Shown: positions 1 to 7,430, numbered from the stretch's first letter. The stretch is 11,619 nucleotides of DNA from Dehalococcoidia bacterium (GCA_030691775.1 JAUYDN010000058.1:1-11619); one strand, 5' to 3'. The notes: generated by a model from the letters alone, not told the origin. Numbers and translations are program-made.

Positions 1-42
1 GCATAATAATACCACCTATATGGGTTTAGAGACGTGGGGTGT

Positions 43-61
43 AAGGGGTCGCAGACCCCTT
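43..61. terminator. Possible intrinsic terminator hairpin of a gene left of the window
   Basis: AAGGGGTC (43-50) and GACCCCTT (54-61) form a perfect 8-bp stem around a GCA loop. The following ATTGTCCTATTGT is only moderately T-rich, so it may be a terminator for an upstream plus-strand gene or simply one of the GC-rich hairpins that accompany the dispersed repeats here. Confidence 0.35.
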
Positions 62-71
62 ATTGTCCTAT

Positions 72-185
72 TGTCATTCCGTACCCCGTATCAAGTACGG
101 GGCAGGCTTTGATACGGAATCCATGAAACAACAGTGAAAAAACATTGGCATTCGATACTGGATTCCAGCCTTCGCTGGAATGACA
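72..185. repeat. Inverted-repeat element, MITE/REP-like, 114 bp
   Basis: The element is bounded by perfect 9-bp terminal inverted repeats, TGTCATTCC (72-80) and GGAATGACA (177-185). Inside are two strong hairpins: CCCCGTA/TACGGGG (84-90, 96-102) and ATTCCAGC/GCTGGAAT (162-169, 174-181). It encodes nothing and shows no clear target-site duplication. Related ends occur at 3763-3899 and 8446-8508, and a degenerate single arm at 2592-2614 matches 161-183 at 20 of 23 positions, which suggests a genome-wide family. Whether it moves by a transposase in trans is unknown. Confidence 0.65.
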
Positions 186-250
186 AAGGTATTAGCTATA
201 GAGCAATATCATAACCCCAATTAAAAATAGCCTCATTTTTTAACAGCCTC

Positions 251-286
251 GTATCGGAGTACGGGACAAGTTTCGCGGAGAATGAC
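251..286 (+). repeat. Degenerate partial copy of the 72-185 element
   Basis: From 251 the sequence GTATCGGAGTACGGGACAAG parallels GTATCAAGTACGGGGCAGG at 88-106 in the same orientation, and the copy closes with GAGAATGAC, echoing the GAATGAC terminus. It appears decayed and lacks a left terminal repeat. Confidence 0.45.
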
Positions 287-440
287 GATTCGTTAGGCCG
301 GTAATTAAATGACACTGTTGAACAGTAATGCGTAAATCCTTTAGACGTCACATATAATATCCGATTACGAAAACTGATTAACGAATGCTGATAGATGAAA
401 GCTAACCCGTTGGTATCTGCTATCGTATTAGTGGTAACTC

Positions 441-449
441 TGCTATAAT
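441..449 (+). promoter_or_regulatory. Extended -10 promoter of ftsH
   Basis: TGCTATAAT is a perfect extended -10 element (TG-N-TATAAT). No good -35 hexamer lies 16-18 bp upstream, which is tolerable for extended -10 promoters. The predicted transcription start near 456 gives a leader of about 30 nt, and GAGG at 477-480 serves as the ribosome binding site for the ATG at 486. Confidence 0.6.
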
Positions 450-485
450 TATGTTGGAATTCAAACATAAAGAATTGAGGAAACC

Positions 486-2405
486 ATGAAGCCCAGAGCC
501 AGAAACACCGGGCTGTTTTATTTGCTGTTGCTTGCGAGTATTGCTACCCTCGTGATATTTATCGTCCGTATGCCCAAACCGGAACCAGAAGAAATCCCTA
601 TCAGCCAGGTCATCGTCATGTCCCAGGATAACGAACTGGATAGACTCGTGGTCGATGGCGAGTGGCTCAAGGTATTCACCCGGGACAAGAGTGAGTACCG
701 CAGTTTCATCGGGTTCACCAGCTTATTTGATATTAAAGACCTTAATCTTCAAAACATCGAGGTCTATGAAATTCAACCCGGCGGCATGGACTGGGGCAGT
801 CTGATGCTGGCGCTTCTGCCGTTTTTAGCTTTCGGCATTCTCATCTTTTTCATTTTTTTCCGCGCCCGCGGCATGAATAACCAGGCACTCTCCTTCGGGC
901 GGAGCCGCGCCCGGCTATTCCCCGGAGATAAACCGAGCGTCACGTTCGATGACGTAGCAGGTGTTGACGAAGCCAAGCAGGAACTCCACGAAGTCGTCGA
1001 TTTCCTGAAATCGAGAGAGCGTTTCCAGACCCTGGGCGCCCGTATCCCGCGGGGTATGTTGCTCGTTGGACCGCCGGGCACCGGCAAGACTTTACTCGCT
1101 CGTGCCATTGCCGGCGAGGCGGGTGTCCCCTTCTTCTCCATCTCCGGCAGTGAGTTCGTGGAGATGTTCGTCGGCGTGGGTGCTTCCCGCGTCCGCGACC
1201 TTTTCGATACCGCCAAGCGTCACGCGCCCTGTATCATCTTTGTCGATGAAATCGATGCCGTGGGACGGCACCGCGGGGCAGGGCTGGGAGGCAGTCACGA
1301 TGAGCGGGAACAGACCCTGAACCAGATTCTCACCGAAATGGATGGCTTCGATACCAATGTCAACGTCATCGTCCTGGCGGCAACCAACCGCCCGGATATC
1401 CTCGACCCGGCACTGCTCCGCCCGGGCCGTTTCGACCGGCGCGTGATGCTTGATTTGCCGGATATCAATGGTCGCGTCGGTATTCTGAAAGTACACACTA
1501 AAAACAAGCTAATCTCGCCAACGGTAAGTTTGGAAAGGCTGGCGAGGCAGACGGCTGGTTTCTCCGGCGCCGACCTTGCCAATCTCGTTAACGAAGCCGC
1601 TATCCTGGCGGCGCGGCAGGGCAAAAAAGCCATCGAAATGGAAGACCTTGAAGATTCTATCGATAAAGTACTCCTCGGACCGGAGCGCCGCAGTAAGCGC
1701 ATCAGTCCTAAAGAGAGAGAAATCACCGCCTATCATGAGGCGGGGCATGCCCTGGTCGGACGAATGCTACCCAACGCTGACCAGCCAAACAAGATATCCA
1801 TTATCCCCAGGGGTATGGCGGGCGGATTTACCGCACCCCTACAGGATGACCGTCAGTACATGCCAAAGGCAAAAATCCTTGATGAGATTTCTGCATTGCT
1901 TGCGGGTCATGCCTCGGAAAAGCTCATTTTCAATGAAATCACAACCGGCGCCGGGAGTGATTTGAAGCGGTCGACGTATCTCTCCAGGCTTATGATTACC
2001 GACCTCGGTATGAGCGACAAGCTGGGACCCCGTACGTTCGGAAACAAGCAAGAACTGATCTTCCTGGGTAGAGAGATTTCCGAACAAAGAGACTACAGCG
2101 ATAAAACAGCGGAGATGATTGACCAGGAAATGGATAGTATCATTCGCGCTCAATACGTCCTGGCAACGAAAATCCTTACCCAGTACAGGTCAGCCCTGGT
2201 AAAGTTGACGGAAACTCTCATGGTAAAAGAAACGCTTGATTTTGAACAGCTGGAGGCATTCTTCAGAGAAGCAATCCCTCCGTCAGAGTTGCCGGCTAAA
2301 GCCTCATTCTCCGAGGTAACCGGTAAATCTGCGCCGGCTATAACTGCCGCAGGAGGCTCCCCACCGGCCGCCAACTCGGTAACGGAACCGCCCGACCAGA
2401 AATAA
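486..2405 (+). CDS. ftsH: ATP-dependent zinc metalloprotease FtsH
   Basis: This is a membrane-anchored AAA+ protease that unfolds and degrades misfolded or unassembled membrane proteins and some regulators, working as a hexamer on the cytoplasmic face. A first membrane helix spans residues 10-28, followed by a short extracytoplasmic domain and a second helix at about 106-126. The AAA module has Walker A GPPGTGKT (195-202), the FVG pore loop (228-230), Walker B with VDEIDA (253-258), and the arginine-finger motif RPGRFDRR (312-319). The peptidase zinc site is HEAGH (417-421), with D492 in GAGSDL as the likely third ligand, so all catalytic residues are present. At 639 aa the length is normal. 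The C-terminal 35 residues are Ala/Pro/Ser-rich and variable. The start is fixed by GAGG at 477-480. It is monocistronic, with its own promoter and terminator, and converges on the prenyl synthase gene. Confidence 0.98.
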   Translation: MKPRARNTGLFYLLLLASIATLVIFIVRMPKPEPEEIPISQVIVMSQDNELDRLVVDGEWLKVFTRDKSEYRSFIGFTSLFDIKDLNLQNIEVYEIQPGGMDWGSLMLALLPFLAFGILIFFIFFRARGMNNQALSFGRSRARLFPGDKPSVTFDDVAGVDEAKQELHEVVDFLKSRERFQTLGARIPRGMLLVGPPGTGKTLLARAIAGEAGVPFFSISGSEFVEMFVGVGASRVRDLFDTAKRHAPCIIFVDEIDAVGRHRGAGLGGSHDEREQTLNQILTEMDGFDTNVNVIVLAATNRPDILDPALLRPGRFDRRVMLDLPDINGRVGILKVHTKNKLISPTVSLERLARQTAGFSGADLANLVNEAAILAARQGKKAIEMEDLEDSIDKVLLGPERRSKRISPKEREITAYHEAGHALVGRMLPNADQPNKISIIPRGMAGGFTAPLQDDRQYMPKAKILDEISALLAGHASEKLIFNEITTGAGSDLKRSTYLSRLMITDLGMSDKLGPRTFGNKQELIFLGREISEQRDYSDKTAEMIDQEMDSIIRAQYVLATKILTQYRSALVKLTETLMVKETLDFEQLEAFFREAIPPSELPAKASFSEVTGKSAPAITAAGGSPPAANSVTEPPDQK

Positions 2406-2431
2406 CCCAAGCCTCCTATCATGGCACAGAT

Positions 2432-2464
2432 AAAGAGTCCCGATTATTATCATCGGGACTCTTT
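2432..2464. terminator. Intrinsic terminator after ftsH, possibly bidirectional
   Basis: A perfect 13-bp stem, AAAGAGTCCCGAT (2432-2444) with ATCGGGACTCTTT (2452-2464), encloses a 7-nt loop, and T-rich sequence follows (TATTTGG). It sits 27 bp past the ftsH stop. Read on the minus strand the stem is also followed by a short T-run, so it could stop transcripts from the convergent prenyl synthase gene about 200 bp away. Confidence 0.9.
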
Positions 2465-2591
2465 TATTTGGTCTCTGAACGCAAGTAGTAATAACCTGTC
2501 ACCGGCCATTTGAGTGGTAGACTACAGAAAAACCATCTATGCTTCCCCTACGAGGCATTTGTATTCGAAGTTGACAATTTGAATTTATTTA

Positions 2592-2614
2592 GATTCCAGC
2601 CTGCGCTAGAACGA
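2592..2614. repeat. Solo degenerate arm of the dispersed repeat
   Basis: This 23-bp stretch matches 161-183 at 20 of 23 positions, including GATTCCAGCC. No partner end is visible within the gap, so it looks like a decayed remnant. The rest of the 2465-2667 gap shows nothing I can support. Confidence 0.5.
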
Positions 2615-2667
2615 GGTTTAGTGTTTCGTGCTTCGGATTTGTGGGGTAGTGGAAACGGTGGTATGTA

Positions 2668-3639
2668 TTATCGTCGGCGCGCCACGATATAGTCCGCCAG
2701 GTTACTCAACACCTCCCGGGCGTTCAGGTCCGGGAGTAGCTTCAAGTCCTGGCACGCTCTTACCTTGTATTTCGTGGCAATATCGAAACAGTCCTGGATA
2801 ATGCTGGAGTTCCGTACCATCTCGATGGCGCGAGTGATATTCTCCTCTTTGTCCCCACCCCCAAAGAGCCGTTTCACCGGGTTGTCCTTCGGATACCGCT
2901 CCACGAGCATCATCGCCGGCAAGGTCAATGTCCCCTGGTCGAGGTCGGAGCCGACCGGTTTGCCCATCTCTTCTTCCGTAGCGGTGAAGTCAAGGATATC
3001 ATCCACCATCTGGAAAGCCACGCCGAGGGAGTGACCGTAATCATGTATGACCTGGATTGATTTCTCCGGTGCCTGGCTGAGTACTGCCCCTGATTCCGTT
3101 GCCAGCACAAAGAGCGCCGCCGTCTTACAGCTAATCCGGAAGAAATAGTGTTCGCGCGTCTGGTTTAATTTAAAAGAACTGGCCGCCTGCGCCAGCTCCC
3201 CGTTGGTAATAATCATCAATGTCTGGGGTAAAAGCTTGATACAGCGGATGTTTTCGGTGGCGGCGGTCAGCTCGCCGGACTTGGCGAAAAGGTAATCTCC
3301 GAGGAGAACGGCTTTCGCCATTCCCCAGATTTTGTTTACCGTCGGTCTGCCCCATCGGACTGATGAGTTATCGATGGTATCATCGTGCACCAGGGTCGCC
3401 ATGTGCATCAGCTCCACGGACATCGCCAGCGGCAGGACACGCTCCAGATTATAATCATAGAACCCGGCGGAGAGGATAGCGAGGGCGGGACGGAGCCGCT
3501 TACCACCACCCTTTAGCGCGTAACTCAGTAATTCGTTGAGCCAGGGGGAATCACTGATGCCGACCTGCTTTAACCCCTCTTCCACTGCCGCCAGGTCGTC
3601 TTTGATTGGTTCATAAATGTCGTTCAACTGCAAAGACAT
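2668..3639 (-). CDS. Polyprenyl (trans-isoprenyl) diphosphate synthase
   Basis: It condenses isopentenyl diphosphate onto allylic diphosphates to make linear isoprenoid chains. Family landmarks are GGGKRLRP (44-51), the first aspartate-rich motif DDTID (86-90) and the second DDILD (213-217), which bind Mg2+ and substrate diphosphates. At 323 aa it has normal length. A small Ala at the fifth position before the first DDxxD, in MATLVHDD, is typical of medium- to long-chain enzymes (heptaprenyl/octaprenyl, IspB/HepT-like) rather than farnesyl or geranylgeranyl synthases. The product could be a menaquinone side chain or another polyprenol, and chain length cannot be settled from sequence. The ATG is preceded by GGAG 5 nt upstream (3645-3648 on the plus strand). 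The gene is alone on its strand between ftsH and metG, and I see no strong promoter. Confidence 0.93.
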   Translation of the reverse strand: MSLQLNDIYEPIKDDLAAVEEGLKQVGISDSPWLNELLSYALKGGGKRLRPALAILSAGFYDYNLERVLPLAMSVELMHMATLVHDDTIDNSSVRWGRPTVNKIWGMAKAVLLGDYLFAKSGELTAATENIRCIKLLPQTLMIITNGELAQAASSFKLNQTREHYFFRISCKTAALFVLATESGAVLSQAPEKSIQVIHDYGHSLGVAFQMVDDILDFTATEEEMGKPVGSDLDQGTLTLPAMMLVERYPKDNPVKRLFGGGDKEENITRAIEMVRNSSIIQDCFDIATKYKVRACQDLKLLPDLNAREVLSNLADYIVARRR

Positions 3640-3985
3640 ATTAACTCCAATCTTAACTCAAAGGTAAAAAACCAGAGTTCAAAACATTGCTAAAAGCGGA
3701 AAACTCAATGCCTCGTTCGATACAGTTTTGACTTAACAGTTCCTAGAAAATGGACTCTATCTTGTCATTCTGGAGGAGTCCCGCTCCTCCTATACTTTAT
3801 CGGGACGACAGCTTGCCCTGAGCGAAGCCGAAGGGAAGAATCTGGTGGCGGGGGAAAATCGCCCCTCCCTGAGATTCTTCGCTTCGATCCAGAATGACAC
3901 CCCCATTTTCATCATTCGTGGGTGGCGCATCGCGTCATGTGTAATCGTTTGGTAATTGTTTCTTGTAACTTGATTATTGCCCCGT
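3640..3985. other. Intergenic gap between the prenyl synthase gene and metG
   Basis: This 346-bp gap has no believable gene. The 3790-4017 minus reading frame is repeat sequence. The gap carries the leader and ribosome binding site of the prenyl synthase gene (right after 3639), a 137-bp inverted-repeat element at 3763-3899, and unannotated sequence from 3900 to 3985 downstream of metG. No U-tract terminator for metG is evident. The repeat hairpins may serve as one. Confidence 0.6.
3763..3899. repeat. Inverted-repeat element, MITE/REP-like, 137 bp
   Basis: Perfect 12-bp terminal inverted repeats TGTCATTCTGGA (3763-3774) and TCCAGAATGACA (3888-3899) bound a GC-rich interior with further internal complementarity: GGAAGAATCT around 3835 against AGATTCTTCG around 3873. 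No protein is encoded and no target duplication is seen. The termini share TGTCATTC with the element at 72-185, and the right arm (GAGATTCTTCGC then AGAATGACA) resembles 8446-8508. Confidence 0.65.
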
Positions 3986-5647
3986 CTAGTGTCCCAGTTT
4001 CTTTGTTTCGCGTTCAATCAGCTCATCCTCGAGCTTGGTGAAAAGCGGCGCCGGTTGCTTCAAGTCCATTCCGGCGAGAGGCGGTTGTATCTGCCAGCCA
4101 ACGTCCTCGACTCTACCGGTAAATCCCAGGTACTCGTGTAGCTTCTGACTGCTGAACGGCAGGAATGGATAAAGCATCGTTTTAAGGGCGGATATCGCCC
4201 GCAAGGTAACGCAGAGTGAATCCGCCGCAGATTGCTTATCCTGTTTAATGGTTTTCCAGGGCGCTTTTTCATCCAGATAACGGTTGGCTTCGTGCGCCAG
4301 GTCCATCGCCCGCTTCAAAGCCTGTTTGAAACTGCACCGATTGAGCAGGCCATCAACTTCCAGGAACACCACGTCTGTGAGGGCATTCAACTGCTGGCTC
4401 GTGGTATCGGTAGCGGCGGAGGGGGGCACTTTGCAGGAGAAGTTACGGTGTGTGAATGTGAGCACACGGTGCACCAGGTTGCCATAGGTCGCCACCAGTT
4501 CATCGTTGTTACGCCGCACATACTCACGCCACGAGAAATCGGTATCGCTCGTCTCCGGCATATTGATAGAGAGGAGGTAACGCAGGGGGTCAGGCGCATA
4601 GCTATTCAGGTAGTCCGGTAACCAGACCGCCCAGTTCCGGCTCGTCGAGACCTTCCGCCCTTCAATAGTCAGGAATTCGTTAGCGGGCACGTCGTAAGGC
4701 AGGTTGAGACCGCCATAACCCATCAACATGGCGGGCCAAATGATAGTGTGGAAGGGGATATTATCTTTACCGATAAAATAATAAGCGCGGCAATCGTTCT
4801 GCCAGAAATCTTTCCATTTCTCCGGATTACCCGTGGATGCCGCCCACTCCTTGGAAGCGGAAAGGTAACCGATGACGGCATCGAACCAGACATAGATGCG
4901 TTTATGCTCGTAACCCTTTACCGGCACCGGCACACCCCATTCGATGTCGCGCGTGATGGCGCGGTCCTTCAACCCATCTTCCAGGTAACGCACTGTGAAA
5001 TTGAGCACATTCGGGCGCCAGTGAGCCTGCTCTTTGACCCATGTGAGCAGTTGCTCATTGAAAGCACCCAGCTTTAAAAAATAGTGCTCGGTGCTTTTGA
5101 ACAGGGGCGCCGTCCCGCAGATACGGCAATGCGGTTCGATTAGCTCCGGGGCGTTTAACGGCTTACCGCAGGCTTCACACTGGTCGCCTCGGGCGCCCGG
5201 TTTTTTACAGTAGGGACACGTACCCTCGACATAACGGTCGGGGAGAAACCGCTGGCATTTTGGACAGAACGCCTGCGGGACAGAATCGGTGTAGACGTAA
5301 CCCTTCTTCAGAAGTGTCAGGAATATGTCCTGGGTGACCTGGTGATGATTGGCCGTCTCGGTATGCGTAAAGAGGTCGAAAGAGATACCAAGCCGCCGCC
5401 ACGTCTCCAGAAACTCCCCGTGGTAGTACAAGGCTACTTCTGCCGGAGTCCTTTTTTCCTGCTCCGCTTTGAGGGTGATGGGCGTACCGTGCGTATCAGA
5501 GCCGGAAACCATCAGCACCTCGTTGCCCTTCAACCTGTGGTAACGGGCAAAAATATCAGCCGGCAGGTAGCATCCCGCCACTTGTCCCACATGCACCGAG
5601 CCGTTGGCATAGGGCCAGGCGACGCAGACCAGAATACGTTCACTCAT
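3986..5647 (-). CDS. metG: Methionyl-tRNA synthetase (class I, double-zinc type)
   Basis: It charges tRNA-Met with methionine in the cytoplasm, for both initiation and elongation. The Rossmann nucleotide-binding signature is PYANGSVHVGQ, in which HVGQ (19-22) replaces the usual HIGH. The second signature KVSTS (332-336) is the KMSKS equivalent, of the K-[FM]-S-x-S style. The connective peptide holds four CxxC knuckles (C128/C131, C144/C147, C157/C160, C174/C177), indicating a two-zinc MetRS. An alpha-helical anticodon-binding domain follows from about residue 385. At 553 aa it lacks the C-terminal EMAP/Trbp-like tRNA-binding domain found in many longer MetRS. Its ATG overlaps the stop of the upstream zinc-ribbon gene by 4 nt (ATGA), and its own ribosome binding site is weak (AAAGG abutting the ATG), which suggests translational coupling. 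Confidence 0.96.
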   Translation of the reverse strand: MSERILVCVAWPYANGSVHVGQVAGCYLPADIFARYHRLKGNEVLMVSGSDTHGTPITLKAEQEKRTPAEVALYYHGEFLETWRRLGISFDLFTHTETANHHQVTQDIFLTLLKKGYVYTDSVPQAFCPKCQRFLPDRYVEGTCPYCKKPGARGDQCEACGKPLNAPELIEPHCRICGTAPLFKSTEHYFLKLGAFNEQLLTWVKEQAHWRPNVLNFTVRYLEDGLKDRAITRDIEWGVPVPVKGYEHKRIYVWFDAVIGYLSASKEWAASTGNPEKWKDFWQNDCRAYYFIGKDNIPFHTIIWPAMLMGYGGLNLPYDVPANEFLTIEGRKVSTSRNWAVWLPDYLNSYAPDPLRYLLSINMPETSDTDFSWREYVRRNNDELVATYGNLVHRVLTFTHRNFSCKVPPSAATDTTSQQLNALTDVVFLEVDGLLNRCSFKQALKRAMDLAHEANRYLDEKAPWKTIKQDKQSAADSLCVTLRAISALKTMLYPFLPFSSQKLHEYLGFTGRVEDVGWQIQPPLAGMDLKQPAPLFTKLEDELIERETKKLGH

Positions 5648-5985
5648 CCTTTATCTTTCTGTTCGTCCCCGGCTTCTTCTTTTTCCGCACGCTCACCCGG
5701 CACTTTTTCTTTCTCCGCTTGCGCTCCTTCTCCCTCGCCTTCGGTCTTTGTCTCAATCAACTTTGCGGCTTCCGGAAAGAAGGTTACAATCGTCTCACCC
5801 TTTTCTACCCGCGTTCTAACATAGCCGCGGTCACGGGCGCATTTTACACAATAACGCCTCAGCTCGCCTTCCTCATTCTCGATATCGTCCTTTTCCTTGA
5901 CGATAAGATAGCGCTCCGCGTATGGTACTGCTAACCCACAGCTGTCACACTTTGTTTTTCCCTGAGATATGCTTCCAATCCGCAC
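5644..5985 (-). CDS. Small zinc-ribbon protein with charged C-terminal tail, unknown function
   Basis: This 113-aa protein is not one I can name. Residues 13-49 hold two paired cysteines, CDSC (13-16) and CVKC (46-49), consistent with a single zinc ribbon. A short globular part runs to about 75, and the last ~35 residues are a low-complexity, Glu/Lys-rich, probably disordered tail. It starts at GTG (5983-5985), supported by GGAGG (5992-5996 on the plus strand) 6 nt upstream; no in-frame ATG fits better. It lies 49 bp downstream of rsmI and overlaps the metG start by 4 nt, so it is almost surely cotranscribed with both. A link to translation or RNA is a guess from position only. Confidence 0.85.
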   Translation of the reverse strand: MRIGSISQGKTKCDSCGLAVPYAERYLIVKEKDDIENEEGELRRYCVKCARDRGYVRTRVEKGETIVTFFPEAAKLIETKTEGEGEGAQAEKEKVPGERAEKEEAGDEQKDKG

Positions 5986-6034
5986 CGATGTCCTCCAGCA
6001 GGATGATATTCTACAATTAATTACTATACACTAT

Positions 6035-6856
6035 TTACGCTTGCTTTTGCTTGAGCCAGATTCGGTACAGCTCTTTCCGCGAAAGACCCGACTGCTCTGA
6101 CAATGCCGAAGTTGCTTCCTTCGCCGTTTTTCCCGCACGCCGCATCTCTTTAATCCGCGATTCGATATCTGCCGTTTGTTTCAATTCTTCCAGTCCCTTA
6201 TTGCCTTCGATGACGAGGGTGAACTCTCCACGAGGTGATGTAAAATGAGAAAGCGCCTGGCTGACTGTGCCGCGAAAGACTTCTTCATGGAGCTTGGTAA
6301 GCTCGCGGCAAACGGCAACTCGACGGTCGCCGAGAATTTCGAGCAAGTCTTTCAGGGAGGCAGTCAACCGGTGAGGTGTTTCGAAGGCAACGAGAGTGGC
6401 TTTCTCCACCGCAATTTCCTGCAAAAACCGCCGCCGGGCGCCTGCGCGGGCTGGGAAAAAACCGAGGTAGAGAAAACGGTCGGCAGGTAGACCGGAGACA
6501 GTCACCGCGGTCGTGATAGCGGAAACCCCCGGAACAGGCACCACGGGTGTCCCCTGTTTAATCGCACCGAGCACAAGCTCATAGCCCGGGTCGGAAATAC
6601 CCGGCATTCCTGCTTCTGAAACGAGTGCTACATCCTCAATCGTCAGCCGTTCGAGGAGGTAGGGCAGTTTTGCCAGCTTATTGTGTTCGTGGTAGCTGGT
6701 CATCGGGGTTTTTATGCCGTAAGCGTCCAGCAGACGCCTGGTTTTACGGGTATCTTCCGTGGCGATGAGCTTTACTTCCTTGAGGGTACGAATAGCGCGC
6801 AGTGTCACATCTTCAAGGTTACCGATGGGCGTGGCGATAACATAAAGGAACGGCAT
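6035..6856 (-). CDS. rsmI: 16S rRNA (cytidine-1402 2'-O)-methyltransferase RsmI
   Basis: RsmI methylates the 2'-OH of C1402 in the decoding centre of 16S rRNA using S-adenosylmethionine, fine-tuning P-site decoding. It belongs to the tetrapyrrole-methylase-like SAM fold. With the chosen start the protein is 273 aa, close to the family norm. Motifs include ATPIGNLEDVT (8-18), TEDTRKTRRLL (33-43), SEAGMPGISDPG (80-91), the PVPGVSA loop and a C-terminal helical tail. The reading frame extends 26 codons further upstream, but that extension is unlike the family and contains a TATAAT -10 box (6891-6896), so translation most likely begins at the ATG at 6854-6856. The ribosome binding site there is weak. 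It heads the rsmI–zinc ribbon–metG cluster. Confidence 0.95.
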   Translation of the reverse strand: MPFLYVIATPIGNLEDVTLRAIRTLKEVKLIATEDTRKTRRLLDAYGIKTPMTSYHEHNKLAKLPYLLERLTIEDVALVSEAGMPGISDPGYELVLGAIKQGTPVVPVPGVSAITTAVTVSGLPADRFLYLGFFPARAGARRRFLQEIAVEKATLVAFETPHRLTASLKDLLEILGDRRVAVCRELTKLHEEVFRGTVSQALSHFTSPRGEFTLVIEGNKGLEELKQTADIESRIKEMRRAGKTAKEATSALSEQSGLSRKELYRIWLKQKQA

Positions 6857-6890
6857 CTTTATCTTAACCAAACAACAGTAATTCCGTACC

Positions 6891-6896
6891 ATTATA
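6891..6896 (-). promoter_or_regulatory. -10 box of the rsmI promoter
   Basis: On the minus strand the sequence reads GCTATAATGG, a perfect TATAAT. The hexamer 17 bp upstream (TTTTTC) is a poor -35. The expected start near 6884 gives a leader of about 28 nt before the rsmI ATG. The box lies inside the spurious N-terminal extension of the reading frame and supports the shorter start. Confidence 0.5.
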
Positions 6897-6984
6897 GCGG
6901 AGATAAGACCAAAGAAAAAGCAGAGGTTTATCACCGACAGAATGAAAGGAATCTGTCAAAACCGGCAAGAAACAGAAGCGGTGT

Positions 6985-7242
6985 CTATGCGAATGTACTC
7001 CAGACGATGATTGCCACCAAGAGGGGAATTAAAACCATCAGAACCCCAATAGAATTTAACACTATCCCGGCAACTGCCATCTTCGGCAACGATTTTCTTT
7101 TTAATGCGATAATTCCCAGAACCATGCCTAAAACACTCGCGGCTAACGCCACGATGCGTCCGCCAAAAGGCGACCAGATAGAACCCCGGGTGAGGAAGGA
7201 GAGGACAACCAACACACCAATTATCAACGACGCAGCTGCCAT
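6985..7242 (-). CDS. Small three-helix membrane protein, DUF4190-like
   Basis: This 85-aa protein has hydrophobic helices at about residues 5-17, 29-47 and 55-81, with a short basic turn KRKSLPK (48-54) before the last helix. The pattern of a Gly/Ala-rich helix ending in LGIIALKRK, then a polar turn and an AVAGIVLNSIGVL helix, resembles DUF4190-type membrane proteins; this is pattern recognition, not a search. The frame is open further upstream, but those residues are non-hydrophobic and run into promoter sequence. The ATG at 7240-7242 has GGGAG 9 nt upstream (7252-7256). It lies 128 bp upstream of rsmI on the same strand and diverges from the nuclease gene. Its function is unknown. Confidence 0.75.
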   Translation of the reverse strand: MAAASLIIGVLVVLSFLTRGSIWSPFGGRIVALAASVLGMVLGIIALKRKSLPKMAVAGIVLNSIGVLMVLIPLLVAIIVWSTFA

Positions 7243-7364
7243 ATTGTGGCTCTCCCGACACCAGGTTGGTCGTTGACCTGCGCTATCGTACAACAACCTC
7301 TTGCGTTTAGCAAGGAAACTATGGGCTGGATACACAGTACGCCATTTTGGGGACTAACGCCGAT

Positions 7365-7394
7365 TTGACAGCGCTCTCCTGATAGGGTTACAAT
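7365..7394 (+). promoter_or_regulatory. Sigma70-type promoter of the bifunctional nuclease gene
   Basis: TTGACA (7365-7370) is a perfect -35, followed after 18 bp by TACAAT (7389-7394), one mismatch from TATAAT. A start near 7401 gives a leader of about 30 nt containing GGAGAGGAG just before the ATG at 7431. Confidence 0.8.
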
Positions 7395-7430
7395 TTTAAT
7401 CGGGTTGTAAGTGGAGAGGAGTACCTGGAC

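Larger units (their letters stand above)
1..485. other. Non-coding leader region upstream of ftsH
   Basis: No credible gene is visible in this stretch. It holds a GC-rich hairpin (43-61), a 114-bp inverted-repeat element (72-185), a degenerate partial copy of the same repeat (about 251-286), and the ftsH promoter and ribosome binding site near its right end. The only longer reading frame (196-468, minus) runs through repeat and promoter sequence and its translation resembles no family I know, so I treat it as chance. Confidence 0.7.

Noticed and set aside
196..468. 90-aa minus-strand frame upstream of ftsH
   Set aside because: It crosses the ftsH promoter and repeat fragments, has no ribosome binding site I can see, and its composition resembles no protein family.
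2510..2692. 60-aa plus-strand frame between ftsH and the prenyl synthase gene
   Set aside because: It includes the degenerate repeat arm and overlaps the end of the convergent gene; no ribosome binding site or family resemblance.
5342..5824. 160-aa plus-strand frame antisense to metG and the zinc-ribbon gene
   Set aside because: Antisense shadow; its Ser/Phe-rich end is the reverse of the Glu/Lys-rich tail.
6857..6934. 26-codon N-terminal extension of RsmI
   Set aside because: It contains a TATAAT promoter box, is not family-like, and the protein aligns naturally from the later ATG at 6854-6856.
6683..7276. 197-aa plus-strand frame antisense to rsmI and the small membrane gene
   Set aside because: It lies opposite two better-supported genes, and its translation is low-information shadow sequence.
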